From: Hyphomicrobiales bacterium
GTDB lineage: Bacteria; Pseudomonadota; Alphaproteobacteria; Rhizobiales; Rhizobiaceae
DNA: 64,000 bases
Assembly (NCBI GenBank): GCA_900468625.1
Contig: UBUL01000011.1
Coordinates: forward strand, 124,001-188,000
Direction: 5' to 3'
Shown one piece after another: positions 36,144-45,082 of the stretch. Both the position numbers and the translations under genes were made by a program. Every line of letters starts with the position of its first letter. The first letter of the stretch is position 1. Under the pieces are notes generated by a model. That model worked only from the letters and a program-made list of their open reading frames with translations, did no database searches and had not been told where the DNA came from.

Positions 36144-37493
36144 TTGAAGAAATTTCTTCTGGTTCTTCTTTTGATTGTCGTGCTTGTGGCCGGCGGTATC
36201 GCGTGGTTCGTCACGCGTACGCCGGCATCTCCCTTCGACAATGTCGCCGCGGCGCAGGCTCCCTCGGAGGACATGCTGCAGCACGGTGAGTATGTCGCAC
36301 GGCTCGGCGACTGCGTCGCCTGCCACAGCACGCCGACGAGCGCCCCCTTCGCCGGCGGCCTCGTAATGGGGACGCCGCTCGGCTCGATCTTCACGACCAA
36401 CATCACTCCAGACAAGGAAACGGGTATCGGCAACTATACGCTGGCCGATTTCGACCGCGCCGTCCGCCAGGGCGTTGCGCGAGACGGACACCGCCTCTAT
36501 CCGGCAATGCCCTATCCCTCCTATGCAAAGATGAGCGACGACGACATCCGCGCGCTCTATGCCTATTTCACCAGCAAGGTCGAGCCTGTGAAACAGGCGG
36601 ACAGACCCTCGGATATCAAATGGCCGATGAACATGCGCTGGCCGCTCGCGCTCTGGAACGCGATCTTCACCGAAAGCGGAGCCTATGAAGCGAAAGCCGC
36701 CGGCGACGATCGCTGGAACCGGGGTGCCTATCTCGTGCAGGGACCTGGCCATTGCGGCAGCTGCCATACGCCGCGCGCGATCACCATGGCGGAAAAGGCG
36801 CTTGACGAAAGCAGTCCGCTCTATCTCTCCGGCGCCCTTCTCGACGGCTGGTATGCGCCGAGCCTGCGTGGCGACCCGAATACCGGCCTTGGCCGCTGGA
36901 GCGAGGACGATATCTACACTTTCCTCAAGACCGGCAGGAACGGTCATGCCGTCGTCTTCGGCTCCATGGCGGATGCGTTCAACAATTCGACGCAGTTCAT
37001 GACCGATGACGACCTTAAAGCCATAAGCCACTATCTGAAATCGTTGCCCGGCGACCCCAGCCGCGACCGCACGCCCTGGCAATATGATGAAGGTACCGCC
37101 CAGAACGTCTCGCTCACCACGCGCGAACACATCCCGGGCGCGCAGACATTCGCGGCCAAATGCAGCTTCTGTCACGGGATCGATGGCCGCGGAAAGCAGC
37201 AATGGATTCCGCCGCTCGCGGGCTCCGCCGCTTCGCTTGCCAAAGAAAACGCGTCGCAGATCAACGCGACGCTGAATGGCTCCAGCCGCATCGTGGCAAA
37301 CGGCATTCCGGATGCGTATCGCATGCCGCCGTTCCGCCAGCAGCTTTCGGACCAGCAGATTGCCGATGTACTGACATTCGTGCGCTCGTCCTGGGGAAAT
37401 CGTGGCGGAGCGGTTGCCGCAAACGATGTAAAGACCTTGCGCGAGCATACGGACCCGGCAAGCAGCAGCCCGATCATATTGCAGATGCGGTAG
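36144..37493 (+). CDS. Triheme cytochrome c, electron acceptor of the exported hydroxylase
   Basis: A 449-residue membrane-anchored cytochrome with three heme-binding motifs, CVACH, CGSCH and CSFCH, one per domain, each followed by a distal Met region. The N-terminus KKFLLVLLLIVVLVAGGIAWF is an uncleaved anchor or signal. It matches the cytochrome subunits of periplasmic alcohol, aldehyde and nicotinate dehydrogenases, which pass electrons to quinone or oxidase. The start is taken as TTG at 36144 because GAGGG lies eight bases upstream; upstream ATGs are out of frame or lack a site. Confidence 0.87.
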   Translation: MKKFLLVLLLIVVLVAGGIAWFVTRTPASPFDNVAAAQAPSEDMLQHGEYVARLGDCVACHSTPTSAPFAGGLVMGTPLGSIFTTNITPDKETGIGNYTLADFDRAVRQGVARDGHRLYPAMPYPSYAKMSDDDIRALYAYFTSKVEPVKQADRPSDIKWPMNMRWPLALWNAIFTESGAYEAKAAGDDRWNRGAYLVQGPGHCGSCHTPRAITMAEKALDESSPLYLSGALLDGWYAPSLRGDPNTGLGRWSEDDIYTFLKTGRNGHAVVFGSMADAFNNSTQFMTDDDLKAISHYLKSLPGDPSRDRTPWQYDEGTAQNVSLTTREHIPGAQTFAAKCSFCHGIDGRGKQQWIPPLAGSAASLAKENASQINATLNGSSRIVANGIPDAYRMPPFRQQLSDQQIADVLTFVRSSWGNRGGAVAANDVKTLREHTDPASSSPIILQMR

Positions 37494-37692
37494 CCTGATC
37501 CTCATTTGACGATGCCCCGCGCAGGATGATCCCGCCGCGCGCGCTGCTCCGGCCCGGCTGCCGGCGGCGATTTCCTGCCGGTATCGCATGATGTCGGGAC
37601 AGTGCTTTTTTATTCGCCGCAGGCAATATTCTGATGCCGCGACATGATGATATCCTGTGCTTCCTGAAGCCAGCTAGCTGCGGAGGTCCGCA

Positions 37693-38286
37693 ATGGCAGA
37701 AGCATTTCCTGCGACCTCGATGCCGGACCGCGACTGGTGGGCGGCCCTTTGGCCCGACCCGCGGGCCGTCCTCGAGGCGCTTGGCATCCTGCCGGGCATG
37801 ACGGTTCTCGATCTTTGCTGCGGCGACGGATATTTTACGGCGCCGCTGGCCGAGCTCGTTGCCGGAAAGGTCTATGCGCTCGATCTCGATGAAGCCATGA
37901 TCGAAATGGCCAAAGCGGAAGTCGCACGGCAAGGCGCGTCGGTGCGAAAATGGATCCGAGCCGATGCACGTGACATAGCCGCACACCTTACGGAAAAGGT
38001 CGATTATGTCCTCATGGCGAACACGTTCCATGGCGTTCCCGATCAGCCCGGCCTCGCTGGCGCCGTTCATTCGGTGCTCGTTCCAGGAGGATTATTCGCC
38101 ATCATCAATTGGGAAGCTCGGCCGCGCGAGGAGACCACGGTGCTCGGACGGCCGCGCGGTCCCAAGACCGAGATGCGCATGGCGCCGGCAGAGGTCACGG
38201 CAATTGTCGAGACCCGTGGCTTCAAGTCCCAGGCCGTGATCGAACTGCCGCCCTATCACTACGGCATCGTTTTCCAAACCTTGTAG
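37693..38286 (+). CDS. SAM-dependent methyltransferase
   Basis: A 197-residue class I methyltransferase. Motif I is VLDLCCGDGYFTAPLAELV, the acidic ribose-binding residue is in VYALDLDEAMIEMAK, and WIRADARDIAAHL and VLVPGGLFAIINW follow. It resembles the UbiE/Methyltransf_11 group; the ending PPYHYGIVFQTL and the ADARDI step are shared by small methyltransferases found beside metal-resistance or quinone genes, but no substrate can be read. AGCTGCGGAGG gives a fair ribosome site. It is a single gene, convergent with an MFS gene across a terminator. The preceding gap from 37494 holds nothing recognisable. Confidence 0.8.
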   Translation: MAEAFPATSMPDRDWWAALWPDPRAVLEALGILPGMTVLDLCCGDGYFTAPLAELVAGKVYALDLDEAMIEMAKAEVARQGASVRKWIRADARDIAAHLTEKVDYVLMANTFHGVPDQPGLAGAVHSVLVPGGLFAIINWEARPREETTVLGRPRGPKTEMRMAPAEVTAIVETRGFKSQAVIELPPYHYGIVFQTL

Positions 38287-38364
38287 GTGGCCCCGTGCCA
38301 CAGCGGCCCCATAGCGATGTGCCGGGAAGCAAAGACTAAAGCTGAAAGGTGGCAACGCAGTTCA

Positions 38365-38394
38365 GGCAGCCCCTACCGACGGAGAGGGGCTGCC
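38365..38394. terminator. Two-way terminator between convergent genes
   Basis: GGCAGCCCCT (38365-38374) pairs perfectly with AGGGGCTGCC (38385-38394). It lies between the methyltransferase stop (38286) and the MFS stop (38402) and can serve both strands, though T-runs are short. Confidence 0.7.
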
Positions 38395-38401
38395 ATGTCG
38401 T

Positions 38402-39583
38402 TCAATTGAATGCGACCGCACGCATCCGGCGGAGCGACAATGCAATCAGCAAACCTGCAATCGCGGCCGCTGTACCTGCCATGAAGACACTGCCATAGCC
38501 GGCGCGGTCGGCCAGAAGGCCGGCAAAAGGTCCGGTCAATCCGTAGCCGAGATCCTGAAAGGCCGAGAAGCCGCCAAGCGTCGTTCCGCGCAGGTGCGGC
38601 TCCACCCGCCGAACAACCTCCCGACCCATGGCCGGAAAAATCATCGAGCATCCGAGCCCGGTCAAAAACGAGCCCGTCAGGGCAAGCATCGGATCGGTGG
38701 CTCTCCAGATCAGCAATTGACCAACCGCTTCGATGGCGAGCGATCCGATGGCGACCGGCAGGCCGCCGATAAGATCCGGCAAATGGCCGACGAGCACGCG
38801 CACCAACACAAAACCGACGCCGAACGCCGTCAGTCCGAGCCCGGCATGGCTCCAACCTTGATCGAGGAAATAGAGGGTGAAGAAAGCACCGATCGCGGCA
38901 AAGCCTATGCCCTGAAGGCACACGATCGAACCATCCAGCCAGATCCTGCCGACGACGTTCCAGAAAGGCGGGCGCTCGGCGACGGGATGAGGCGCAACAC
39001 CGGGAACCCGCCAGGCTGCCAGCAAGCCAACGAACGGCAAAACCGCGCTGATCGCCATCGTACCGGCGAACCCGACCCGGCCGAGCAGTACTAGACCGAT
39101 CGGGCCGCCCACGGCAAGCGCTCCATAGATGGCCGCACCCACCAGAGCCAGAACCTTGCCCGAACGCGCCGGACCGGCAAAAGCAATGCCCCAGGCGATA
39201 GTGCCGACCGCAACCAGGCTTTCGCCCAGCCCCAGAAGCAGGCGGCCGACGAGAAGGAGCAGGAAGGACGGCAGCGGCATTTGCACCAGCAGGCCGGCGA
39301 CCATTGCCGTCAGAGCTCCTGCGACATAGAAAGCCAAGCCCCGCACCACAGCCACCTTGGCGCCTCGATGATCCGAGAGCCCGCCGGCGTAGCCGCGTGT
39401 GAGAATGGTTGCGAGAAAGGCGATGCCGACACCGAGCCCGGCCCAGACATTGCCGAACTGCAATTGGCCGCTCACATAAAGCGGCACGATCGGAAACGAC
39501 ATGCCGACGCAGAGATAAGAAATGAAGAGAATGGTGCTCAGAAGCAGGCCACGCGACGGATCGGATAGCGATTGAAAAGCCAT
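38402..39583 (-). CDS. MFS transporter (YfcJ/YhhS-like)
   Basis: A 393-residue carrier with twelve membrane segments. The pattern LFISYLCVGMSFPIVPLYVSG in helix 1 and GYAGGLSDHRGAKVAVVRG after helix 2 resembles the YfcJ/YhhS group of MFS exporters, some of which release arabinose or drugs. The ATG at 39583 is chosen because GGAG precedes it by seven bases; the open frame continues upstream through the leader hairpin. It has its own consensus-like promoter and an attenuator-shaped leader (39621-39732), so expression is probably induced. Substrate unknown. Confidence 0.82.
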   Translation of the reverse strand: MAFQSLSDPSRGLLLSTILFISYLCVGMSFPIVPLYVSGQLQFGNVWAGLGVGIAFLATILTRGYAGGLSDHRGAKVAVVRGLAFYVAGALTAMVAGLLVQMPLPSFLLLLVGRLLLGLGESLVAVGTIAWGIAFAGPARSGKVLALVGAAIYGALAVGGPIGLVLLGRVGFAGTMAISAVLPFVGLLAAWRVPGVAPHPVAERPPFWNVVGRIWLDGSIVCLQGIGFAAIGAFFTLYFLDQGWSHAGLGLTAFGVGFVLVRVLVGHLPDLIGGLPVAIGSLAIEAVGQLLIWRATDPMLALTGSFLTGLGCSMIFPAMGREVVRRVEPHLRGTTLGGFSAFQDLGYGLTGPFAGLLADRAGYGSVFMAGTAAAIAGLLIALSLRRMRAVAFN

Positions 39584-39620
39584 GTTGATCTCCAGGCTTT
39601 TCCTCGATCGACGAAGGCAT

Positions 39621-39732
39621 AAAAAAACGCACTCCGACCGACGAGGATCGTTGAGTGCGTTGCTTGACGTCAAACGCTTACGGCCAGCGAAGCTGACCCG
39701 CTTCCTTTAGGAGCTTGCCCAATATCTGTCAA
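39621..39732 (-). promoter_or_regulatory. Promoter and attenuator-like RNA leader of the MFS gene
   Basis: On the minus strand: TTGACA (39732-39727), 17 bp, then TAAAGG (39709-39704) as a weak -10. Next comes hairpin GGTCAGC-TTC-GCTGGCC (39698-39682), then a terminator-like hairpin with arms AACGCACTC (39661-39653) and GAGTGCGTT (39634-39626) followed by seven Ts. That T-run ends 37 bases before the ATG. The left arm can also pair with an upstream GCGTT, giving a possible alternative fold. The layout is that of a riboswitch or attenuator; I could not match it to a known class. Confidence 0.55.
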
Positions 39733-39830
39733 CATGTCGGCCGAAAGGGCGCCACCTTCGTAAAGACGGCTTCCAGGTCGACCGGGCATGGCAGACAATC
39801 GGATGTCTGCTTATCGCTCGGCCAATGGAC

Positions 39831-40460
39831 TCATTCGGCGACCGGACCGCACCAACCGGGCAGGTAGTCGGCCTCCTTGCCTTTGGCAAGTTCGAGCGCC
39901 CTTTCCAGCGCGGCACTGAAATCCTTTTCGAGGTCCTTGCGTTTCACGCGACGGCGCAGAAAATCCGCCCATAGAAATTCGCTGAACGGCGTCGTATCTT
40001 TAGCGTAGCCACCGACGCGGCGCAGCTCGCCGGCCAGGGAACGATAGGGATCGTCGATCAGATCCTTGATGCTTTTCGGAATATCTTCATAGCCGCGCCG
40101 CTTCCCCTCGTCGTCGAAGGGATGCATCCAGTCGTGGCAATCCATGACGAACCAGAAGGAATCCCGCTCAAGCCGCGAAAGGTCGGCAACCGTCGTCACG
40201 AGAACATCCTTCACCCCCTCCTCATAAAGCGCGAGGGAGAGATGATGGTGATCGATGACGTAATATTTCCCTCGCGGGCCGCGAATAGCCGGCACCATAT
40301 GTTGCCCCAGGAACTCGCCGGCTTGGTCGCCTTCGGCTTCCGCTTTGCGGCGCCAAGCCTTACGCTTGGCCTTGACCTCGCGCATGCCAACGGTGATCTG
40401 GGTCGGTCTCAATTCTTCGATCGGAACGGGATGCAGGATCGGTTCGCGCACTGTAACCAT
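39831..40460 (-). CDS. ParB-like nuclease-fold protein (ParBc_2)
   Basis: A 209-residue protein resembling the ParBc_2 (ParB-like) family. The N-terminus HPVPIEELRPTQITVGMREVKAKRKAW and the segment GKYYVIDHHHLSLALYEEGVKDVLV correspond to the ParB N-terminal core, in which an ID-HH motif replaces the usual GxRR/GHRR. No helix-turn-helix DNA-binding domain follows, so this is not a chromosome-partition protein. Stand-alone ParB-fold proteins can be nucleases or CTPases; activity here is open. GGAGGG nine bases before the ATG at 40460 supports the start. A small hairpin (GCAGACA/TGTCTGC) lies after the stop. Confidence 0.75.
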   Translation of the reverse strand: MVTVREPILHPVPIEELRPTQITVGMREVKAKRKAWRRKAEAEGDQAGEFLGQHMVPAIRGPRGKYYVIDHHHLSLALYEEGVKDVLVTTVADLSRLERDSFWFVMDCHDWMHPFDDEGKRRGYEDIPKSIKDLIDDPYRSLAGELRRVGGYAKDTTPFSEFLWADFLRRRVKRKDLEKDFSAALERALELAKGKEADYLPGWCGPVAE

Positions 40461-40999
40461 TTGAAAGCCCTCCACAAAGGCAGCAGCGCAGCACCCTAGC
40501 ACAACCGGGCTATCCGGCAAGACAAGCGTGAGGACGACCATTTCCCTGCACCAGCGGAACGGCGCGTGGTAAGCCGCGCATAACGGTTCGTTTGTCCGGT
40601 TTGCCGATCATGCGGCCGTTTGAATAACCTTGAATTGGGAACGCCTGTAGAAAGCCAGCATTTCCCGCTCGAAGCTTTCCACCGCAAGCAAGACCCACGG
40701 CTCGAAATGATTGCTCAGGGAGCCCATCCCGCGCCGGCTCCTCACGTCGAGCATTTCACGCAACGTCCAATCTACCAACCCCATCCCATCACTCTCACCC
40801 TACCCAGGTCCTTGCGCCAACGTCCCACCAGCCCCAATCGTCTCCAGCGGCGTAGCCAATGGAACATAAGTAACCTCTGATCCAAGGAAAGGTGAACAAA
40901 CGTTGTATTAAGGTTTGTAACATGCATTTCGTCTGCATTGTCGCATTCTGGCGACACATGGACTTTGAGAATGCCGATCCACACGTAAGATCGAAGACG
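40461..40999. other. Intergenic region with no supported gene
   Basis: These 539 bp hold several short open frames with poor codon use and no ribosome sites. One minus-strand frame ending at 40608 reads NHFEPWVLLAVESFEREM and looks protein-like over about 50 codons, so a decayed gene is possible. A pyrimidine-rich stretch lies at 40770-40830. No regulatory site was recognised. Confidence 0.4.
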
Positions 41000-41767
41000 T
41001 CACCGGAACATCATGCGGGTAACGAAACGGTCGACCGCCCTCGCATTCGTCTCCATCCAGCGCCAAATCATGGCCATGATAAACATGGTCAGGAGCCATC
41101 CGAGCATCACATCCGACAGGAAGTGGGCACCGAACATGACGCGGTTGAACGCCACGAACATCAGGCATGGCGTCAGAACCAAGGCGGCAATCCATCTGTA
41201 TGCTGCAGGTATGAACACCAGTAGCGAAAGCGCTGCAGCGGCCCCGGCAGCTTCACCCGAGGGAAAGGAACAATTGTGGCTGCAAGCGGCGGAGAACTGC
41301 CATACCGGCGTGAAATCCGCAGTGCCGCCGAATTCGATGAGTTCGCGAGGGCGCACGCGCCCGATCGCAACTTTCAGGATCTGCACGACAAGGAGCGGCC
41401 CGGCGGCAAAGCTCAAGAGAACGAATAGAGGCTTGTGGGGAGGGCAGAATCTGTACCGCCTCGGCAGAAAAGCATGCACGACGATGATCATCGCCATGAT
41501 GCCGAGAAGATAGGGCTGACTCCTGCGGCTTATGTCCCTCACCGCCTTCAGGAAGGGATTGTCGACCAGCCAGAAGACGGACCCGTGGGCAAACGAACGC
41601 GCGACCGCCAGATCGAGTTTGGGAAAAACCACGAAGACAAAGCTGGTCCAGATGATCAGCATGCCGATGACCACCAGTTCTCCGTCCGTCGCAGCACCCG
41701 TTTCAGGCCGGCGCAAGGGCGCTTGATCGGAGGCTGAACTCCGGAAATGCGATGCAAATTTCCACAT
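41000..41767 (-). CDS. PAP2-superfamily membrane phosphatase with altered active-site motif
   Basis: A 255-residue membrane protein of the PAP2/lipid-phosphatase family, with about six helices. The three active-site blocks are KVAIGRVRPRE, CSFPSGEAAGAAAAL and FNRVMFGAHFLSDV. In most members the second block is PSGH; here the His is Glu. Blocks one and three keep Lys, Arg, Pro, Arg, His and Asp. Rhizobial relatives include the lipid A phosphatases LpxE/LpxF and undecaprenyl pyrophosphatases. The ATG at 41767 has GGGAG upstream and overlaps nothing; the gene is divergent from the next two-component system. Confidence 0.8.
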   Translation of the reverse strand: MWKFASHFRSSASDQAPLRRPETGAATDGELVVIGMLIIWTSFVFVVFPKLDLAVARSFAHGSVFWLVDNPFLKAVRDISRRSQPYLLGIMAMIIVVHAFLPRRYRFCPPHKPLFVLLSFAAGPLLVVQILKVAIGRVRPRELIEFGGTADFTPVWQFSAACSHNCSFPSGEAAGAAAALSLLVFIPAAYRWIAALVLTPCLMFVAFNRVMFGAHFLSDVMLGWLLTMFIMAMIWRWMETNARAVDRFVTRMMFR

Positions 41768-41969
41768 GCCATATCTCCCGCGGCAGAATGACAGCAACCT
41801 CGATCCCGATTGTCAAGAAATGGCGAAGATCCCATCAAGGTCGCGTTCAGATTCGGCCGGAGAACGGTTGGAGGAGTGTTTGGAAATTGCGAAAGCAGGC
41901 TTTGTCCGCAATAGTGCGGCCCAAGGCGGCAAAGCCGAAGGGAAAACGGAAGAAACGCAGGATATCAGA

Positions 41970-42662
41970 TTGGACAACAGTCTCGTTCTCATCGTGGAGG
42001 ATGAACCGGCGATTGCGCAGATATTGGAGGGCTATCTGACGCGAGACGGCTTTCGCACCGTCCGCGCCGGCGACGGCGAAACAGCGCTCCAGCACCACGC
42101 GCTTCTAAAGCCCGATATCGTGCTCCTCGACGTGCGCCTGCCGAAGCTGGACGGTTTCGGGGTACTTGGTCGGCTCCGCCAGGCCGGCTCGACGCCGATC
42201 ATCATGGTTACGGCGGTCGCCGACGACATAGACCGTCTGAGCGGCCTGCGGCTCGGCGCCGACGATTACGTCGTCAAGCCGTTCAACCCGCAGGAAGTCG
42301 TCGCGCGTGTGAGGGCGGTCCTGCGCCGGACGCAGGGCGATCGCGCCGAAACGATCCGGCGCTTCGGCACGCTTGAGGTCGATTTCAATAGCTACACCGT
42401 CTTCGTCAGCAGCGACGAGCGCCGGATCGCATTACCGCTGACGCTCAGCGAATTCCGGATTCTAGCCTACATGATCCGCCATCCCACCCAGGCCTTTTCA
42501 CGGGCTGACATTCTCGATGCGTGCCTGCCGGAAAGCGACGCTCTGGTACGCACCGTCGATACGCACATTTCCAATCTGCGGCGCAAGCTGGAGGAGATTG
42601 GACAGGCCGGCTTTTTCCCGGCGGTGCGCGGCATCGGCTATCGCTTTTCGGACCCAAGATGA
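41970..42662 (+). CDS. OmpR-family response regulator (BaeR/AdeR-like)
   Basis: A 230-residue regulator. Receiver: VLIVEDEPAIAQILEGYL, phospho-acceptor Asp54 in DIVLLDVRLPKLDG, IIMVTAVADD and GADDYVVKPFNPQEVVARV. The DNA-binding domain has LPLTLSEFRILAYMIRHPTQAFSRADIL and TVDTHISNLRRKLEE. The closest character is BaeR/AdeR, regulators of drug efflux. TTG at 41970 is preferred since receiver homology begins at once and CAGGA stands upstream; an in-frame ATG at 41820 would add 50 residues of low-complexity sequence. Its stop overlaps the kinase start (ATGA). Confidence 0.87.
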   Translation: MDNSLVLIVEDEPAIAQILEGYLTRDGFRTVRAGDGETALQHHALLKPDIVLLDVRLPKLDGFGVLGRLRQAGSTPIIMVTAVADDIDRLSGLRLGADDYVVKPFNPQEVVARVRAVLRRTQGDRAETIRRFGTLEVDFNSYTVFVSSDERRIALPLTLSEFRILAYMIRHPTQAFSRADILDACLPESDALVRTVDTHISNLRRKLEEIGQAGFFPAVRGIGYRFSDPR

Positions 42663-43855
42663 AGATACCAAGAGCCCCTTGCCTGCCGCTGGCCACACTC
42701 ACGGCCATCGCGACCGCCATTATGCTGCTTCTCAGCGTCGGCCTGACATATATGGGGGTCACGTGGTACGCCTCCTATCTGGAAGAGGGCATCACCCATA
42801 CCCTGCCGCCCAGGGCGGCGGCCGCCTACAAGATGCTGAGCGAGAACAAGGTTCCGGACGGCGATTCCCTTAGACTCCTGTTCGAGCACCTCAACCTGCT
42901 GACCGAGCCGACCGATTTCAAGATACAGCTTTCCGTTCTGATATGCGGCCTGCTTTCAGCCGGCCTCTGCGCCTTGATCGGGGTCTATCTGGCGCGCCGG
43001 CTCGCGCGCCCTCTCGAGGAGCTCACCGCCGCAGCCGATGGATTGAAGTCGGGGGATTTTTCCGTTCGTGTTGGCGCGTCCCACCGCAGCACCCGCGAAG
43101 TCGCGAGCCTGATGGAAACCTTCAATGCCCTTGCGACCAGCCTTGAGACCATGGAAGCGAGGCTGCACTTCAACAACATGGCGGTCGCGCACGAGCTGCG
43201 TACGCCGCTGACCATCCTGCAGGGATCGTTGCAGAGCATGCTCGACGGCGTTTTTCCGATGGACCGGAAAATTATCTCCGATCTTCTCCTGCAAGTCGAA
43301 GGCCTGGGACGGGTCGTCGAAGACCTGCGCACTCTATCTCTGGCCATCGGCCAGAAACTCGTCATGGAGCGACAGCGCATAGACGCATCGCTATTGGTCG
43401 GGACCGTCATCGCTTCGGCAAAACCCATGCTGGATGCAAGCAGCCTGCAGGTTGAAACGAACCTGCGGCCCGCCTGGATCTCGGCCGATTCTCCTCGCGT
43501 AAGACAGGCCGTGCTGGCGCTGCTTGAAAATGCCTGCCGCTATGCTGCGGGTGGCGGCTGGCTGCGATGCGAGACGGAGCAGTCGGCGGATGAAAGCGTC
43601 GTCATCCGCATCCTCGACCGCGGTCCAGGCTTTCCGCAGGACATGGACGCGGTTGCCGTCAACCCCTTCTGGCGCGGCGACCCGTCGCGCTCGCGCGCGA
43701 CGGGCGGCACGGGGCTGGGATTGGCCGTGGTGCAGGCGATAGCGGCTGCCCATGGCGGACGCCTGGAATTTGCAAACCGGCCGGAAGGCGGCGCTGTCGT
43801 CGCCATCCATTTGACGGGCAATGGCAGCCAGACGAGAGCGCAGAGCGTTTCATAG
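42659..43855 (+). CDS. Sensor histidine kinase (BaeS/AdeS-like)
   Basis: A 398-residue kinase. The first membrane helix is IATAIMLLLSVGLTYMGVTWY, a short periplasmic loop of about 60 residues follows, then a second helix (LSVLICGLLSAGLCALIGVYL) and HAMP (RRLARPLEELTAAADGLKSGD). HisKA: MAVAHELRTPLTILQGSLQSM. ATPase: ALLENACRYAAGGG, ILDRGPGFP and GGTGLGLAVVQAIAAAHGG. The short sensor loop and the cytoplasmic side fit BaeS/AdeS. No efflux-pump operon is adjacent, so targets lie elsewhere; the divergent PAP2 gene could be one. Confidence 0.87.
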   Translation: MKIPRAPCLPLATLTAIATAIMLLLSVGLTYMGVTWYASYLEEGITHTLPPRAAAAYKMLSENKVPDGDSLRLLFEHLNLLTEPTDFKIQLSVLICGLLSAGLCALIGVYLARRLARPLEELTAAADGLKSGDFSVRVGASHRSTREVASLMETFNALATSLETMEARLHFNNMAVAHELRTPLTILQGSLQSMLDGVFPMDRKIISDLLLQVEGLGRVVEDLRTLSLAIGQKLVMERQRIDASLLVGTVIASAKPMLDASSLQVETNLRPAWISADSPRVRQAVLALLENACRYAAGGGWLRCETEQSADESVVIRILDRGPGFPQDMDAVAVNPFWRGDPSRSRATGGTGLGLAVVQAIAAAHGGRLEFANRPEGGAVVAIHLTGNGSQTRAQSVS

Positions 43856-44153
43856 CGATGCGCGTCTTCTCGACAATGCCGCAACGGAGGCGGCGGGACC
43901 TGCCGGCTTCAGCCGATCGGACCATCGCATGCGCTGTCATCGATGGGAAACCCCGCTTGAGCGCCGCTTCCGGTTGGCGGAGTCGAAGTGGCTGCCAGTG
44001 GCGAGGGCATCTTGGGGCAGAACCTAGCAAGTTTTATCGTCCTTGAAAGACTTAACGGCGGGCTATTACGCAAGCTCCATGCCTTGACATAGCCCGCATA
44101 GCCGCAAACATGGCGCGCATTTGCCGATCGACTCAAACAGGTAGTCCTGAAAG

Positions 44154-45044
44154 ATGCGTTTCCCTCTTCTACTCCCGCTATTCATCTCTCTTGCTCCTCT
44201 TTCCGCCGCCGCCGGGACACCCTGTACCGACCTTATCGAGGGCAGTGCCGTCATCCAGCATGCGGACGGCTTCGCTATCTCCGACCTGCATGACGGCTGT
44301 GGCGTTGCGAACGGAATTTTCAAATCCGGCAGCAGAATGGGATGGACCTTCGAGCATGCGGAATTCAAGGGAGATGGGCTAACCGATTTCCTCAAGGCCA
44401 TCGCCAGCAAGCCGGAACACTTGCCGACCTGGGGACGGTTCTCGGTCGAGGGCGTGCGTTTCACGCCGATGCTAGACAATGCCATGGCGAATTACATCAC
44501 GACGGTCCAGCAGTGGCCGATGGACATGTCGGGCTCCTTCCGTTTCGATCCCAAGGACGGCTATCTGGACATTCAGGAGCTGGAGCTTACCAATCTGCGC
44601 CTCGGCAAGGCCTCGCTTTCGGCCGAGTTGAGCCTGCCGAAAGATGCCGGTATGCCGGCTTTAATGCAGGATGGATCGGTTGGCCTTACCCATTTGCGCT
44701 TCCGGCTCGACAATCAGGGACTGTTCGAGGGCATGGCCGTACCGTCGCTCGCGGCATTCCTCCAGCAGATGGCTGGCTCCGACGATCCCGCCCAGGGAAT
44801 CAACCAATTGCGCGATTCGACTGTCGCAGCGCTGCAGGCGCTGCCCGACGGCCGGATTGATGCTGAATCGAAGGAAGCCCTGCTTCGCTTCGTGAAGGAT
44901 CTGCCGCATCCGACCGGTTTCTTCACGCTCGATCTTGCCCTCGATCAGCCGCTGAAGATCAGCGCACCCGACTTCGATAGCGCGCAATTGGCACAATCCG
45001 CGCTGGCAAACGCCAGGATCTCGGTCAGCTACAAGGCCCGCTGA
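44154..45044 (+). CDS. Exported protein of unknown function
   Basis: A 296-residue protein with a signal peptide (FPLLLPLFISLAPLSAAAGT), followed by a Cys in PCTDLIEGSAV and another in DGCGVANGIF, which might form a disulfide. The body is predicted mostly beta-strand, alternating short hydrophobic repeats such as FRFDPKDGYLDIQELELTNLRLG and HLRFRLDNQGLF. That pattern is reminiscent of AsmA-like or lipid-binding periplasmic proteins, but no family was recognised with certainty. It stands alone between a two-component system and hydrolase genes. The upstream gap 43856-44153 shows nothing else. Confidence 0.65.
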   Translation: MRFPLLLPLFISLAPLSAAAGTPCTDLIEGSAVIQHADGFAISDLHDGCGVANGIFKSGSRMGWTFEHAEFKGDGLTDFLKAIASKPEHLPTWGRFSVEGVRFTPMLDNAMANYITTVQQWPMDMSGSFRFDPKDGYLDIQELELTNLRLGKASLSAELSLPKDAGMPALMQDGSVGLTHLRFRLDNQGLFEGMAVPSLAAFLQQMAGSDDPAQGINQLRDSTVAALQALPDGRIDAESKEALLRFVKDLPHPTGFFTLDLALDQPLKISAPDFDSAQLAQSALANARISVSYKAR

Positions 45045-45082
45045 TATGGTCTAAAGATGCCTTCAGGGATCAGTCCGAGACT

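Noticed and set aside
39373..39632. Longer alternative frame across the start of the MFS gene
   Set aside because: It is out of frame with the twelve-helix protein and starts within the leader hairpin.
40772..40984. 70-codon minus-strand frame before the PAP2 gene end
   Set aside because: Trp/Arg-rich low-quality sequence without a ribosome site.
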